A stretch of 64,000 nt of DNA. It comes from Pantoea sp. IMH. GTDB taxonomy: Bacteria; Pseudomonadota; Gammaproteobacteria; Enterobacterales; Enterobacteriaceae. Positions 55,593 to 64,000 of this stretch are shown here, one piece after another. The stretch is from assembly GCF_000599885.1 (NCBI RefSeq), contig NZ_JFGT01000004.1, positions 62,001-126,000 of the forward strand. The letters run 5' to 3'. The translations under genes were made by a program, and so were the position numbers. How positions within the stretch are numbered: the stretch's first letter is position 1; every line of letters begins with the position of its first letter. The notes beneath the pieces were generated by a model, which was not told the origin of the DNA, made no database searches, and saw only the letters and a list, made by a program, of their open reading frames with translations.

Positions 55593-56993
55593 ATGCAACA
55601 GTCTTATGATTACGACGCCATCGTAATTGGTTCCGGCCCTGGCGGCGAAGGGGCCGCGATGGGTCTGGTGAAACAGGGCGCGCGAATCGCGGTAATTGAG
55701 CGCTATCACAGTATCGGCGGCGGCTGTACGCATTGGGGCACTATCCCCTCTAAAGCACTTCGTCACGCCGTTAGCCGTATTATCGAATTCAATCAGAACC
55801 CCCTCTATAGCGACCATACCCGCCTGCTGCGCTCCTCGTTTGCGGATATCCTTAATCACACCGAAAACGTCGTTAGCCAGCAAACCCGTATGCGTCAGGG
55901 CTTCTATGAACGTAACCGCTGCGAGCTTTATCAGGGTGATGCACGCTTTGTCGATGCCAATACGCTTGAGGTGGAAGGCCCCGATGGTACGGTTGAGCGT
56001 CTTACCGCAGAGAAATTTGTTATCGCCTGTGGTTCACGGCCTTATCATCCTGCCGATGTCGATTTTTCGCATCCCCGCATCTACGACAGCGATTCCATCC
56101 TGAACCTGCATCACGAACCTGGCCACGTTATCATTTATGGCGCGGGCGTTATCGGCTGCGAATATGCCTCCATCTTCCGTGGCTTGAACGTTAAAGTGGA
56201 TTTGATCAACACCCGCGATCATCTGCTGGCGTTTCTCGATCAGGAAATTTCAGATTCTCTTTCTTACCATTTCTGGAACAACGGCGTAGTGATCCGCCAT
56301 AACGAAGAGTTCGAGAAGATTGAGGGCGTAAGCGACGGCGTTATTATGCACCTGAAATCAGGCAAGAAGGTCAAAGCGGACTGCCTGCTGTACGCCAACG
56401 GACGTACCGGGAACACCGACTCCCTGTCGCTGGGAAATGTCGGTCTGGAGGCGGACGGACGCGGCCTGCTGAAAGTTAACAGCATGTATCAGACTGCCCA
56501 GCCGCACATCTATGCTGTCGGCGACGTGATTGGTTATCCAAGCCTGGCTTCAGCCGCCTACGATCAGGGACGCATCGCGGCTCAGGCGCTGATTAAAGGC
56601 GAGGCCACAGCCCATCTGATCGAAGATATTCCTACGGGGATTTATACCATTCCTGAGATCAGTTCCGTTGGCAAAACCGAGCAGCAGCTGACGGCGCTTA
56701 AAGTGCCTTATGAAGTGGGTCGCGCTCAGTTTAAACACCTGGCGCGTGCGCAGATTGTTGGTATGAACGTTGGCAGTCTGAAGATCCTCTTCCATCGCGA
56801 AACCAAAGAGATCCTGGGGATCCACTGCTTTGGCGAACGTGCAGCGGAGATCATTCATATCGGCCAGGCCATTATGGAGCAGAAAAACGGTGGTAATACG
56901 ATTGAATATTTCGTGAATACCACTTTTAACTACCCGACAATGGCCGAAGCCTACCGTGTTGCTGCGCTGAACGGCTTAAACCGCCTGTTTTAG
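55593..56993 (+). CDS. sthA: Soluble pyridine nucleotide transhydrogenase
   Basis: FAD enzyme that transfers hydride between NADPH and NAD+, lowering excess NADPH. It has 466 residues. FAD motif [13 protein letters not shown] near residues 12-24 and NAD(P) motif [15 protein letters not shown] near 176. It is related to lipoamide dehydrogenase but only one redox Cys (Cys45) remains and the second position is Thr50 (CTHWGT), the normal state for SthA. Its stop overlaps the end of convergent oxyR by 18 bp. Confidence 0.97.
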   Translation: MQQSYDYDAIVIGSGPGGEGAAMGLVKQGARIAVIERYHSIGGGCTHWGTIPSKALRHAVSRIIEFNQNPLYSDHTRLLRSSFADILNHTENVVSQQTRMRQGFYERNRCELYQGDARFVDANTLEVEGPDGTVERLTAEKFVIACGSRPYHPADVDFSHPRIYDSDSILNLHHEPGHVIIYGAGVIGCEYASIFRGLNVKVDLINTRDHLLAFLDQEISDSLSYHFWNNGVVIRHNEEFEKIEGVSDGVIMHLKSGKKVKADCLLYANGRTGNTDSLSLGNVGLEADGRGLLKVNSMYQTAQPHIYAVGDVIGYPSLASAAYDQGRIAAQALIKGEATAHLIEDIPTGIYTIPEISSVGKTEQQLTALKVPYEVGRAQFKHLARAQIVGMNVGSLKILFHRETKEILGIHCFGERAAEIIHIGQAIMEQKNGGNTIEYFVNTTFNYPTMAEAYRVAALNGLNRLF

Positions 56994-57893
56994 CGTCGTG
57001 CCCATATAGCTCTGCATATGGGTACGAATGGCTTCTGCCAGCTGCTCATAGCGGCTGCGCAGAGGCGATCCCGGGCGATAGACCAGCGCTATGGTGCGCT
57101 GCGGTTCCGGCTTGTAGCAGGAAAGATAGCAGACGCCGTCGCGTACCCGCTCCTTCGGCACAGCAAGCGCGGGCAGCAGCGTAATGCCGCTTCCTGCCGC
57201 CACCATGTTTCGCAGCGTCTCCAGACTTGTCGCACGGAAATGGGTATCTTCGTCTGCGCCAGCCTGAAAGCAAAAGCCCATTGCCTGATCGCGCAGACAG
57301 TGTCCATCTTCCAGCATTAACAGCTTCTCACCCGCCAGATCGGACATTGGCACGCGGTCCCGGTCATGCCAGGGATGATCCTGATAGATAGCCAGCTTCA
57401 TAGGTTCATCAAATAACGGCACTTCAATAAAAGCCTCAGACTCTTTTACCAGCGCCAGAATCGCACAGTCGAGCTTTCCGCTGTCCAGCTGCGCAAGAAG
57501 TTGCTGCGTCTGCGCCTCGTGCAGGTACATCTCCAGTTTTGGGAAGGTTTTATGCAGCGAAGGGACAATCTGCGGAAGCAGATAAGGCCCGACGGTGGGG
57601 ATGAGCCCAATATGTAACGGTCCCGACATCGCCTCGCCCTGCTGGCTGGCCATCTCCTTCAGAACTTTTACTTCGCGCAGCACAGTGCGGGCCTGGTCCA
57701 CCAACAGCAGCCCCGCCTGGGTAAACAATACTTTGCGGCTGGTACGCTCCAGCAGCATAACGCCCAGCTCATCCTCAAGCTTACGGATTTGCCCGCTCAA
57801 TGTTGGCTGGCTGACATGGCAGGAATCCGCCGCCCGCCGAAAATGGCGATGTTCCGCCAGCGCCACAAGATACTCTAGATCACGAATGTTCAT
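56976..57893 (-). CDS. oxyR: Hydrogen peroxide-sensing regulator OxyR
   Basis: LysR-type activator whose disulfide switch responds to H2O2. With the ATG at 57893 (GGAGG five bases upstream) it has 305 residues, the E. coli length, and the peroxide-sensing Cys199 and Cys208 fall exactly in [12 protein letters not shown]. It has an N-terminal winged helix [20 protein letters not shown]. It is divergent from the peroxiredoxin-glutaredoxin gene, and its last 18 bp overlap the end of sthA. Confidence 0.97.
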   Translation of the reverse strand: MNIRDLEYLVALAEHRHFRRAADSCHVSQPTLSGQIRKLEDELGVMLLERTSRKVLFTQAGLLLVDQARTVLREVKVLKEMASQQGEAMSGPLHIGLIPTVGPYLLPQIVPSLHKTFPKLEMYLHEAQTQQLLAQLDSGKLDCAILALVKESEAFIEVPLFDEPMKLAIYQDHPWHDRDRVPMSDLAGEKLLMLEDGHCLRDQAMGFCFQAGADEDTHFRATSLETLRNMVAAGSGITLLPALAVPKERVRDGVCYLSCYKPEPQRTIALVYRPGSPLRSRYEQLAEAIRTHMQSYMGTTLKQAV

Positions 57894-57923
57894 CTTATCC
57901 TCCGAACCACGATAGTCCATGGC

Positions 57924-57957
57924 GATAGATAGGATAGCAATCAACGATTATCCCTAT
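57924..57957. promoter_or_regulatory. Candidate OxyR-binding region
   Basis: GATAG (57924-57928) and GATAG (57933-57937) face TTATC and CTATC (57948-57958) as a rough dyad. The ATAG/CTAT elements are those of OxyR sites. It lies between divergent oxyR and the peroxiredoxin gene, suitable for both autorepression and activation. Spacing departs from the strict consensus by one or two bases. Confidence 0.5.
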
Positions 57958-58029
57958 CAAGCACCAAACGCAATAATGTCCGCCATTCGGGAAATACATC
58001 ACTTTTTATCCTTAACCAGGAGTGCTTTT

Positions 58030-58761
58030 ATGTTTGCAAGTCAGGAAGGTAAGTCTGTTCCACAGGTCACTTTTCACACGCGTCAGGGCGACCGGTGGGT
58101 CGACGTCACGACTGATGAGCTGTTTCAGGATAAAACCGTTATCGTGTTTTCACTGCCGGGCGCGTTTACCCCGACATGCTCCTCAAGCCACTTGCCGCGC
58201 TATAACGAGTTATCTGACGTCTTTAAAAAGCACGGCGTGGATAATATTCTCTGCGTATCGGTGAATGACACTTTTGTTATGAATGCCTGGAAAGCGGATC
58301 AGCACGCCGACAACATTACGTTTATCCCGGACGGCAACGGTGATTTTACCCGTGGCATGGAGATGCTGGTTGAGAAAGCCGATCTGGGATTTGGCCCACG
58401 TTCATGGCGTTACTCGATGCTGGTACGTAACGGCGTGGTGGAAAAAATGTTTGTTGAACCAAACAAGCCAGGCGATCCGTTTGAAGTTTCTGATGCTGAT
58501 ACCATGCTGCGCTACCTTGCGCCGGAATTTAAGGTGCAGGAATCAGTCTCTCTGTTCACCAAGCCTGGCTGCTCATTCTGTGCCAAAGCCAAGCAAATGT
58601 TGCAGGATCGCGGTATTCAGTATGAAGAGATAGTGCTGGGGCAGGATGCCACAACCGTCAGCCTGCGTGCCGTAACGGGTCGCGCCACCGTCCCTCAGGT
58701 ATTTATTGGCGGGCGTCACATTGGCGGCAGCGACGATCTGGCCCAGTTTTTTGCAGTTTAA
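58030..58761 (+). CDS. Peroxiredoxin 5-glutaredoxin fusion peroxidase
   Basis: 243 residues in two joined domains. The first (about residues 1-165) is a Prx5-type peroxiredoxin with peroxidatic Cys50 in [13 protein letters not shown]. The second (about 170-243) is a glutaredoxin with Cys181 and Cys184 in [11 protein letters not shown] and the glutathione-binding [18 protein letters not shown]. Hybrids of this kind in Haemophilus reduce peroxides with glutathione directly. The ATG at 58030 has AGGAG seven bases upstream. It occupies the place of oxyS in E. coli, next to oxyR, so control by OxyR is likely. It has its own terminator. Confidence 0.93.
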   Translation: MFASQEGKSVPQVTFHTRQGDRWVDVTTDELFQDKTVIVFSLPGAFTPTCSSSHLPRYNELSDVFKKHGVDNILCVSVNDTFVMNAWKADQHADNITFIPDGNGDFTRGMEMLVEKADLGFGPRSWRYSMLVRNGVVEKMFVEPNKPGDPFEVSDADTMLRYLAPEFKVQESVSLFTKPGCSFCAKAKQMLQDRGIQYEEIVLGQDATTVSLRAVTGRATVPQVFIGGRHIGGSDDLAQFFAV

Positions 58762-58841
58762 CTAAACAGGCAGGGCGGGCAAAACCACGATTGACCGCCC
58801 TCTTGTGTGCCAATAACGATAAATAAAGTCGAAATTGCGTT

Positions 58842-58866
58842 GGCGGGCCTGGGGCCCGCCTTTTTT
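58842..58866 (+). terminator. Terminator of the peroxiredoxin-glutaredoxin gene
   Basis: GGCGGGCC-TGG-GGCCCGCC, an 8-bp stem, followed by T6 on the plus strand. It ends just before the argH stop of the opposite strand; no T tract on the minus strand. Confidence 0.9.
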
Positions 58867-58868
58867 GC

Positions 58869-60242
58869 TTATGCCAGCCGGTTTTTTGCGTCGGTAATGG
58901 CAAGCGAAACCTGATGCGGAGAAACGCCGCCTTTCGCATTACGTTTATCCAGACAGGATTGCAGCGACAGCACAGGATAGACATCCCCGTCGATCGCCTG
59001 GCTGAAACTCTGTAGCTCATCCAGCTTGAGCGCTTCCAGCGCCACACCTTTGCCAATCGCCGCGACGACAACTTCACCGACGATATGATGCGCTTCCCGG
59101 AAAGGTATTCCTTTCGCGACAAGATAATCAGCCAGTTCGGTGGCATTGGCGTAGCCCTGCTCGGCGGCCTCCTGACAACGGGGGCGTTTCACCTGAATGC
59201 CATCCAGCACCAGCGTCGCCATATGCAGGCAGTCTGCCCAGGTGTCCAGCGCATCGAACAGGCCTTCTTTGTCTTCCTGCATATCTTTGTTGTAGGCCAG
59301 CGGTAAGCCTTTCAGCGTCATGGTCATCGCGGTAAGCGCGCCCTGAACACGGCCACATTTGCCGCGGATCAGCTCCAGCGCATCCGGATTTTTCTTCTGC
59401 GGCATCAGAGATGAGCCTGACGTGACTTTATCGGAGAGCTCAACAAAGCCTGCCTCACCGGTATTGAAGAAAATCAGATCCTCGGCGAAACGCGAGAGGT
59501 GGACCATACCGATAGAGGCGTCGGAAAGCAGTTCCAGCACATGGTCGCGATCGGATACGGTATCCAGGCTGTTACGGGTCGCGGAGGCGAAGCCCAGCCA
59601 GCCGGCCAGCTGCTCGCGGTCAATCTCGTAAGCGGTTCCGGCCAGCGCACCGCAGCCCAGCGGGCTGACGTCCAGACGCTTCAATGTATCCTGCAGGCGG
59701 CTTTCATCGCGAGCCAGCATCTCAACGTAAGCCAGACACCAGTGCGCGAAAGTCACCGGCTGCGCCCGCTGCAAATGGGTATAACCCGGCATGACCGCAT
59801 CCTGATTCGCTTCTGCGGTCATCACCAGCGCCTGCTGTAGCTGACGGGTGGCGTTCAGAAGCTCGCTTACCTGTGTCTTACACCAGAGCTTAAGGTCAGT
59901 AGCCACCTGATCGTTACGGCTCCGGCCGGTGTGCAGTTTTTTGCCCAGTGCGCCAACTTTCTCAATCAGACGCCCTTCCACATAACTGTGAATATCTTCC
60001 GCATCGCTTTCCAGAATTTGCTGCGGGTTAGCCCGCACCTCTTCCAGCAGCACGTTCAGCGCGCTTTCCAGCTGCTGCTGCTCTTCTGGGGTCAGCACAT
60101 TGACCGTTACCAGCGCTTTGGACCAGGCAACGGAGCCGACGATATCCTGCTCTGCCAGACGATAGTCAAAGCGCAGCGAGTCGTTAAACAGTTTGAACCG
60201 TTGATCTGCTGCCTGAGTAAACCGTCCACCCCAAAGTGCCAT
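58869..60242 (-). CDS. argH: Argininosuccinate lyase
   Basis: Splits argininosuccinate to arginine and fumarate. It has 457 residues, the E. coli length, in the fumarase/aspartase fold. The signature [12 protein letters not shown], with the catalytic Ser in the flexible loop, lies near residue 280; [13 protein letters not shown] and [13 protein letters not shown] are intact. Last gene of argCBGH, 80 bp after argG; the gap holds a hairpin. Confidence 0.97.
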   Translation of the reverse strand: MALWGGRFTQAADQRFKLFNDSLRFDYRLAEQDIVGSVAWSKALVTVNVLTPEEQQQLESALNVLLEEVRANPQQILESDAEDIHSYVEGRLIEKVGALGKKLHTGRSRNDQVATDLKLWCKTQVSELLNATRQLQQALVMTAEANQDAVMPGYTHLQRAQPVTFAHWCLAYVEMLARDESRLQDTLKRLDVSPLGCGALAGTAYEIDREQLAGWLGFASATRNSLDTVSDRDHVLELLSDASIGMVHLSRFAEDLIFFNTGEAGFVELSDKVTSGSSLMPQKKNPDALELIRGKCGRVQGALTAMTMTLKGLPLAYNKDMQEDKEGLFDALDTWADCLHMATLVLDGIQVKRPRCQEAAEQGYANATELADYLVAKGIPFREAHHIVGEVVVAAIGKGVALEALKLDELQSFSQAIDGDVYPVLSLQSCLDKRNAKGGVSPHQVSLAITDAKNRLA

Positions 60243-60293
60243 GTCAGTGCTCCCTTTAATTCAGTTAAGTAATGCAGGTAAATAGTCCGGTAA

Positions 60294-60313
60294 GGGCAGG
60301 ATTGCTCCCGCCC
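60294..60313 (-). other. Hairpin between argG and argH
   Basis: GGGCGGGA-GCAA-TCCTGCCC on the minus strand, 8 bp with one G-T pair and no T tract, lies between the argG stop and argH. It may be an mRNA-stability or processing element of the argCBGH transcript. Confidence 0.4.
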
Positions 60314-60322
60314 CAACGGGTT

Positions 60323-61537
60323 TTATTTCTTCTCGTTCAGTGCGCGAATGCGTGAAGAGAGCGAGAACAGGCGGATAAAGCCGCCCGCGTGGCTGTGGTC
60401 ATAGACTTCATCTTCGCCAAACGTCGCAAACTCTTCAGAGTAAAGGCTGTTAGCAGACTTCTTCTGGATCGCAGTGACCTGGCCTTTATAGAGCTGGAGC
60501 ACAACTTCGCCGTTCACTTCTTCCGCCAGTGATTCGGCAGCGGCCTGAATGGATTTCCGCAGCGGAGCGAACCAGCGTCCGTCATAAACCACGTAGGACA
60601 TTTCATGGCCCAGCTGCTCGCGCCACTTAAAGCTATCCCGATCCAGGACCAGTTGCTCTACCGCCCGCAGCGCATTGACCATAATGGTGCCGCCGGGAGT
60701 TTCGTAGCAGCCGCGGGATTTAATCCCTACCAGACGGTTTTCCACAATATCGATACGGCCCACGCCATGCTTCGCGCCCAGCACATTCAGTTTTTCCAGA
60801 CACTGATACGGGCTTAGCGCTACACCATTCACCGCTACCACACGTCCTTTCTCAACGGAGACAGTCACCTGCTCAGGCTGATCCGGTGCTTCCAGCGGAT
60901 CGACGGTCCAGACCCAGCAATCTTTGTTTGGCGCATTCCATGGGCTTTCCAGCACGCCGCCTTCGGTAGAGATATGCCAGGCGTTTTCATCGCGGCTGTA
61001 GATCTTTTCCAGCGATGCGGTAGTTGGAATGTTGCGCTCTTTCAGGTAGTCGAGCAGCGCTTCACGCGAGCGCAGGTTCCATTCACGCCACGGCGCGACG
61101 ACCTTCAGCTGCGGTGCCAGCGCGGTATAAGTAGTCTCGAAACGCACCTGATCGTTACCTTTACCGGTCGCACCGTGGCACAGCGCATCCGCACCAACCT
61201 TAAGCGCCAGCTCAACCTGCGCTTTGGCAATAATCGGACGGGCCATTGAGGTGCCCAGCAGATAGGTCCCTTCATACAGCGCGCCGGTTTGCAGCACGGG
61301 ATAGACATAATCGCTGATGAACTCTTCACGCAGATCCACAACGTGGCATTCGGAAGCGCCGGACTGCAGGGCTTTCTGCTCAACGCCTTCAAGATCGCCA
61401 CGCTCCTGACCAATGTCAGCGACAAAAGCGACCACTTCACAGCCGCCGTAGTTCTCTTTCAGCCAGGGAATAATCGCGGAGGTATCCAGACCGCCAGAGT
61501 AAGCCAGAACGATTTTTTTGATGTTTTTATCTTGCAT
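60323..61537 (-). CDS. argG: Argininosuccinate synthase (about 400-residue type)
   Basis: Joins citrulline and aspartate with ATP. It has 404 residues from the ATG at 61537 ([20 protein letters not shown]), with AAGGA seven bases upstream. An ATG two codons earlier sits too close to that site, and a longer frame would run into argB. The PP-loop SGGLDTS starts at residue 15; [10 protein letters not shown] and CYETPGGT follow. E. coli argG is a longer (447-residue), distantly related type located elsewhere, so gene placement and enzyme type differ here. Confidence 0.96.
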   Translation of the reverse strand: MQDKNIKKIVLAYSGGLDTSAIIPWLKENYGGCEVVAFVADIGQERGDLEGVEQKALQSGASECHVVDLREEFISDYVYPVLQTGALYEGTYLLGTSMARPIIAKAQVELALKVGADALCHGATGKGNDQVRFETTYTALAPQLKVVAPWREWNLRSREALLDYLKERNIPTTASLEKIYSRDENAWHISTEGGVLESPWNAPNKDCWVWTVDPLEAPDQPEQVTVSVEKGRVVAVNGVALSPYQCLEKLNVLGAKHGVGRIDIVENRLVGIKSRGCYETPGGTIMVNALRAVEQLVLDRDSFKWREQLGHEMSYVVYDGRWFAPLRKSIQAAAESLAEEVNGEVVLQLYKGQVTAIQKKSANSLYSEEFATFGEDEVYDHSHAGGFIRLFSLSSRIRALNEKK

Positions 61538-61556
61538 TGTCATTTCCTTGAACCGG

Positions 61557-62330
61557 TTAAGCGAGGATCCGGGTGCCAATCGACACGCCGTTAAAAAGGG
61601 TTGGCAGCTGTTCAGCATGGCGCCAGCTGGCGATATCGACCGGGCGGCCTAAGGTGCGGGCTGCATCAAGCGCGGCGTTCACCTTCACGATCATACCGTC
61701 AGTGATGATGCCCTGAGCGATAAGTTGTTCCGCCTTCTCCGCGGTCATTTCAGCGATACGCTGGCCTTTACCGTCCAGAATACCGCTGACATCGGAGAGC
61801 AGTACCAGATCGGCACCCAGCGTTGAGGCGAGCGCGGTAGCGGCCTGATCAGCATTGACGTTCATCAACTGACCATCTTCAGTGATGCCGATCGAGCTGA
61901 TCACCGGCAGATAGCCTGCATCCAGCAATGTGTTAATCAGTCTGGGATTGCCCGGCGTCGCCTGTCCCACATGACCCAGTTCGTCATCAAACGCCGCCAC
62001 GTTGACGCTACCACCGTCGCCGAGGCAGAGGCCCACGGCATCAATGCCATGTTTTTTCGACCAGGCCAGCAGCGTTTTATTTGCCGTGCCAGCCAGTGCG
62101 CCGGTGATGATGTCGATCTGATCGGCCGGGGTGACGCGCAGGCCGTTTTTCTTTTTCACGGGCAGCTCAAGCTTCTTCATCAGCTCGTCGACCAGACAGC
62201 CGCCGCCGTGCACGATCAGGAGCGGACGCTGATGCGTTTCGCGCCAGGAGACCAACGCGGTAAAAAGTTTTTCCAGTGCTTCTTCGCTGTCGAGCAGCAC
62301 ACCGCCAAGTTTGATAATTAAGGGAGTCAT
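61557..62330 (-). CDS. argB: Acetylglutamate kinase
   Basis: Phosphorylates N-acetylglutamate in ornithine synthesis. It has 257 residues in the amino acid kinase fold: [19 protein letters not shown] at the N-terminus, [14 protein letters not shown] near residue 40, and the [12 protein letters not shown] site near 160. It is the enterobacterial short type without the N-terminal helix linked to arginine inhibition. 15 bp after argC. Confidence 0.97.
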   Translation of the reverse strand: MTPLIIKLGGVLLDSEEALEKLFTALVSWRETHQRPLLIVHGGGCLVDELMKKLELPVKKKNGLRVTPADQIDIITGALAGTANKTLLAWSKKHGIDAVGLCLGDGGSVNVAAFDDELGHVGQATPGNPRLINTLLDAGYLPVISSIGITEDGQLMNVNADQAATALASTLGADLVLLSDVSGILDGKGQRIAEMTAEKAEQLIAQGIITDGMIVKVNAALDAARTLGRPVDIASWRHAEQLPTLFNGVSIGTRILA

Positions 62331-62345
62331 TGTTCGCTCGCTGAT

Positions 62346-63350
62346 TCAGATAAGAGACTGCGTTTCCGGAAAACCGAAACGAATATTCAGGCACTGTACG
62401 GCCTGTGACGAAGCGCCTTTCAGCAGGTTATCTTCTGCGGACACCACGATGACATGCTCGCCCTGCACGGCGAAGCCGATATCACAGAACGGCAGGCCAG
62501 CCACGCCTTTGATGGACGGCACACCTTTTTCGTAAAGGCGCACCAGCGGCTTATCGTGATAGGCGTTATGGAAAGCTTCAGCCACATCATCCTGCGTCAC
62601 GCCCGCATTAAGGCGGCAGGTGGTGGTGGCCAGGATACCGCGAGGGAAATTGCCCAGATGCGGGGTGAAAACTACCGGAACGCCCAGATGCGTGGTGATT
62701 TCAGGATGATGGCGATGCCCAAAAATGCCGTAAGGCTGCAGGCTGACTTCGCAAAAGCTGGTATTCACCGAAGCTTTCCGCCCTGCACCGCTCACACCGC
62801 TGGTTGCATTGATGACCGGCCACTGCGCGCCGTTCAGCAGTCCCGCTTCCAGCAGAGGTTTCAGCGCCAGCTGCGCCGCCGTGGGATAACATCCCGGAAC
62901 GGCAACAAGCTGCGCTTCTTTGATGCGGGCGTGCTGCCACTCTGCCAGTCCATAAACGGCTTTATCCAGCCAGTCCTGATGCTGATGCGTAAAGCCGTAG
63001 TAGTCGCTGTAAAAGCCCGTATCGTTAACCCGAAAGGCGCCAGAAAGATCGAAAACGACGCAGCCCGCCGCCAGGAACTGAGGGGCAAGATCGTGACTGA
63101 CTTCATGGGCAGTCGCCAGGAACACCACATCCAGGTTTTCGGTAAAATCTGCCACGCTGCTCAGCGGCTGCAGCGGCATATCCAGGATGCCTTTAAGCTG
63201 AGGATGAAGCGCGGAGAGTAATTTTCCTGCGTCAGGACTTTGCGCTGAAACCGCTAATGCGGTTATGTTCACCTCTGGGTGACGATTCAGGTAAGTCGCA
63301 AGTTCCACGCCAGCATAGCCACTGGCCCCAACAATCAGCGTATTCAACAT
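62346..63350 (-). CDS. argC: N-acetyl-gamma-glutamyl-phosphate reductase
   Basis: Reduces acetylglutamyl phosphate with NADPH. It has 334 residues from the ATG at 63350 ([20 protein letters not shown]), the E. coli length. The catalytic Cys154 lies in [13 protein letters not shown] longer frame to 63461 would run into the promoter and was rejected. First gene of argCBGH, behind the ARG boxes. Confidence 0.97.
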   Translation of the reverse strand: MLNTLIVGASGYAGVELATYLNRHPEVNITALAVSAQSPDAGKLLSALHPQLKGILDMPLQPLSSVADFTENLDVVFLATAHEVSHDLAPQFLAAGCVVFDLSGAFRVNDTGFYSDYYGFTHQHQDWLDKAVYGLAEWQHARIKEAQLVAVPGCYPTAAQLALKPLLEAGLLNGAQWPVINATSGVSGAGRKASVNTSFCEVSLQPYGIFGHRHHPEITTHLGVPVVFTPHLGNFPRGILATTTCRLNAGVTQDDVAEAFHNAYHDKPLVRLYEKGVPSIKGVAGLPFCDIGFAVQGEHVIVVSAEDNLLKGASSQAVQCLNIRFGFPETQSLI

Positions 63351-63467
63351 CAGACTGACCACCTTTATTCGGTCACAAGATTCCGGGTTGCAGCGGTTAA
63401 CCGCTGTGCTCCCACGCTTTCGGCGCTGGAATTTGGCATAATTACCGGTTTCCATTCCCACGCCATT

Positions 63468-63485
63468 AATGTATTTTTATTCACT
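63468..63485. promoter_or_regulatory. ARG box 1 (ArgR operator)
   Basis: AATGTATTTTTATTCACT fits the 18-bp ArgR consensus and lies in the argC-argE divergent promoter. Confidence 0.9.
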
Positions 63486-63488
63486 AAT

Positions 63489-63506
63489 AGTGCATGAATA
63501 TTGATA
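63489..63506. promoter_or_regulatory. ARG box 2 (ArgR operator)
   Basis: AGTGCATGAATATTGATA, three bases from ARG box 1: the paired-box spacing bound by hexameric ArgR-arginine. The same pair precedes argE/argCBH in E. coli. Confidence 0.9.
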
Positions 63507-63532
63507 CTATCCTAACGCAAGGACTGTCAACA

Positions 63533-64000
63533 GTGAAGATAAAATTACCGCCTTTTATCGAGATTTACCGTGAGTTGATCGCCACACCGTCAATCAGTGC
63601 GACCGATGCCGCCCTCGATCAGAGCAATGAAACTTTAATCAATTTGCTGGCGGGCTGGTTCCGCGATTTAGGCTTCAGCGTTGAGGTACAGCCGGTACCG
63701 GGCACGCGGCATAAATTCAATATGCTGGCGAAAACGGGCAGCGGCGCGGGCGGACTGCTGTTGGCCGGTCATACCGACACCGTGCCTTTTGATGATGGCC
63801 GCTGGAGTCGCGATCCCTTCACCCTGACCGAGCATGACAACAAGCTCTATGGTCTCGGTACCGCCGATATGAAAGGCTTCTTCGCTTTTATTCTCGATAC
63901 GCTGCGTGACGTGGACGTCACGACCCTTAAAAAACCGCTCTATATTCTGGCGACGGCTGATGAAGAAACGACGATGGCGGGGGCGAAATTTTTCTCTGAA
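63533..64000 (+). CDS. argE: Acetylornithine deacetylase (3' end cut by window edge)
   Basis: Removes the acetyl group of N-acetylornithine. 156 codons are visible, from a GTG start (GTGAAGATAAAATTACCG) with AAGGA nine bases upstream. M20 metallopeptidase motifs: [14 protein letters not shown] with a zinc-binding His, [13 protein letters not shown] with the bridging Asp, and [12 protein letters not shown] with the catalytic Glu pair. The rest of the protein lies beyond 64000. Divergent from argC over twin ARG boxes. Confidence 0.96.
   Translation, partial: MKIKLPPFIEIYRELIATPSISATDAALDQSNETLINLLAGWFRDLGFSVEVQPVPGTRHKFNMLAKTGSGAGGLLLAGHTDTVPFDDGRWSRDPFTLTEHDNKLYGLGTADMKGFFAFILDTLRDVDVTTLKKPLYILATADEETTMAGAKFFSE

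Noticed and set aside
55635..55760. SthA as a disulfide oxidoreductase of the lipoamide dehydrogenase type
   Set aside because: The second redox Cys is replaced by Thr50, the normal state in SthA, so this is not a damaged dehydrogenase.
57894..58029. OxyS RNA next to oxyR
   Set aside because: I looked for it because E. coli has it here. The 136-bp gap has no terminator hairpin and no OxyS-like sequence.

Overview
The window is a chromosomal segment of an enterobacterium in which nearly every gene has a close E. coli counterpart in conserved order. Three departures suggest the Erwiniaceae (Pantoea or Erwinia) rather than E. coli or Salmonella: an argG gene of the roughly 400-residue type inside the arginine cluster (argC-argB-argG-argH), a peroxiredoxin-glutaredoxin fusion gene divergent from oxyR where E. 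coli has the oxyS RNA, and a second tRNA-Pro gene in the argX-hisR-leuT-proM operon. Genus is an inference; no marker was searched. The rRNA operon with downstream tRNA-Asp and tRNA-Trp next to hdfR corresponds to E. coli rrnC.

Layout. 1-5334 (minus): cyaA, lptM, dapF, the DUF484 gene yigA and xerC (cut by the window edge). 5622-9644 (plus): hemC-hemD-hemX-hemY, divergent from cyaA across a conserved CRP site. 9721-9922 (minus): the small RNA GlmZ with a recognisable sigma-54/sigma-70 promoter. 10178-11169 (minus): a five-gene tRNA operon (Arg-His-Leu-Pro-Pro) followed by tandem 148-bp repeats, each carrying the last 18 nt of tRNA-Pro and a terminator. 11349-24195 (minus): the complete enterobacterial common antigen (ECA) cluster wecA-wzzE-wecBC-rffGH-wecDE-wzxE-wecF-wzyE-wecG. 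24487-26437 (minus): rho and trxA. 26555-29337 (plus): rhlB, gppA. 29384-31411 (minus): rep. 31498 (plus): ppiC. 32033-41101: ilvC, divergent ilvY, and the attenuated ilvLGMEDA operon with an intact ilvG. 41446-44280: yifB, maoP, hdfR. 44369-50141 (minus): rrn operon (P1, P2, 16S, tRNA-Glu, 23S, 5S, tRNA-Asp, tRNA-Trp). 50193-54334: murI overlapping btuB, a cobalamin riboswitch, and divergent trmA. 54378-57893: yijD, fabR, sthA and oxyR, the last two overlapping tail to tail. 58030-58761: peroxiredoxin-glutaredoxin hybrid. 58869-64000: argCBGH, twin ARG boxes and divergent argE (cut by the window edge).

How the genes work together. Several complete pathways are present: uroporphyrinogen III formation (hemCD), ECA assembly from the first lipid-linked sugar to polymerisation, most of isoleucine/valine biosynthesis, and ornithine/arginine synthesis. 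Regulation visible in the sequence includes leader-peptide attenuation (ilvL), a B12 riboswitch (btuB), ArgR boxes (argC/argE), a CRP site (cyaA), LysR-type divergent promoters (ilvY/ilvC, oxyR/prx) and rRNA antitermination boxA elements.

I did not find a clearly new multi-gene system. The least ordinary structures are the tRNA-Pro-derived tandem repeat array, a 120-nt palindromic element in the 23S-5S spacer, the ilv operon terminator lying inside the ilvY coding sequence, and the oxidative-stress gene in place of oxyS.
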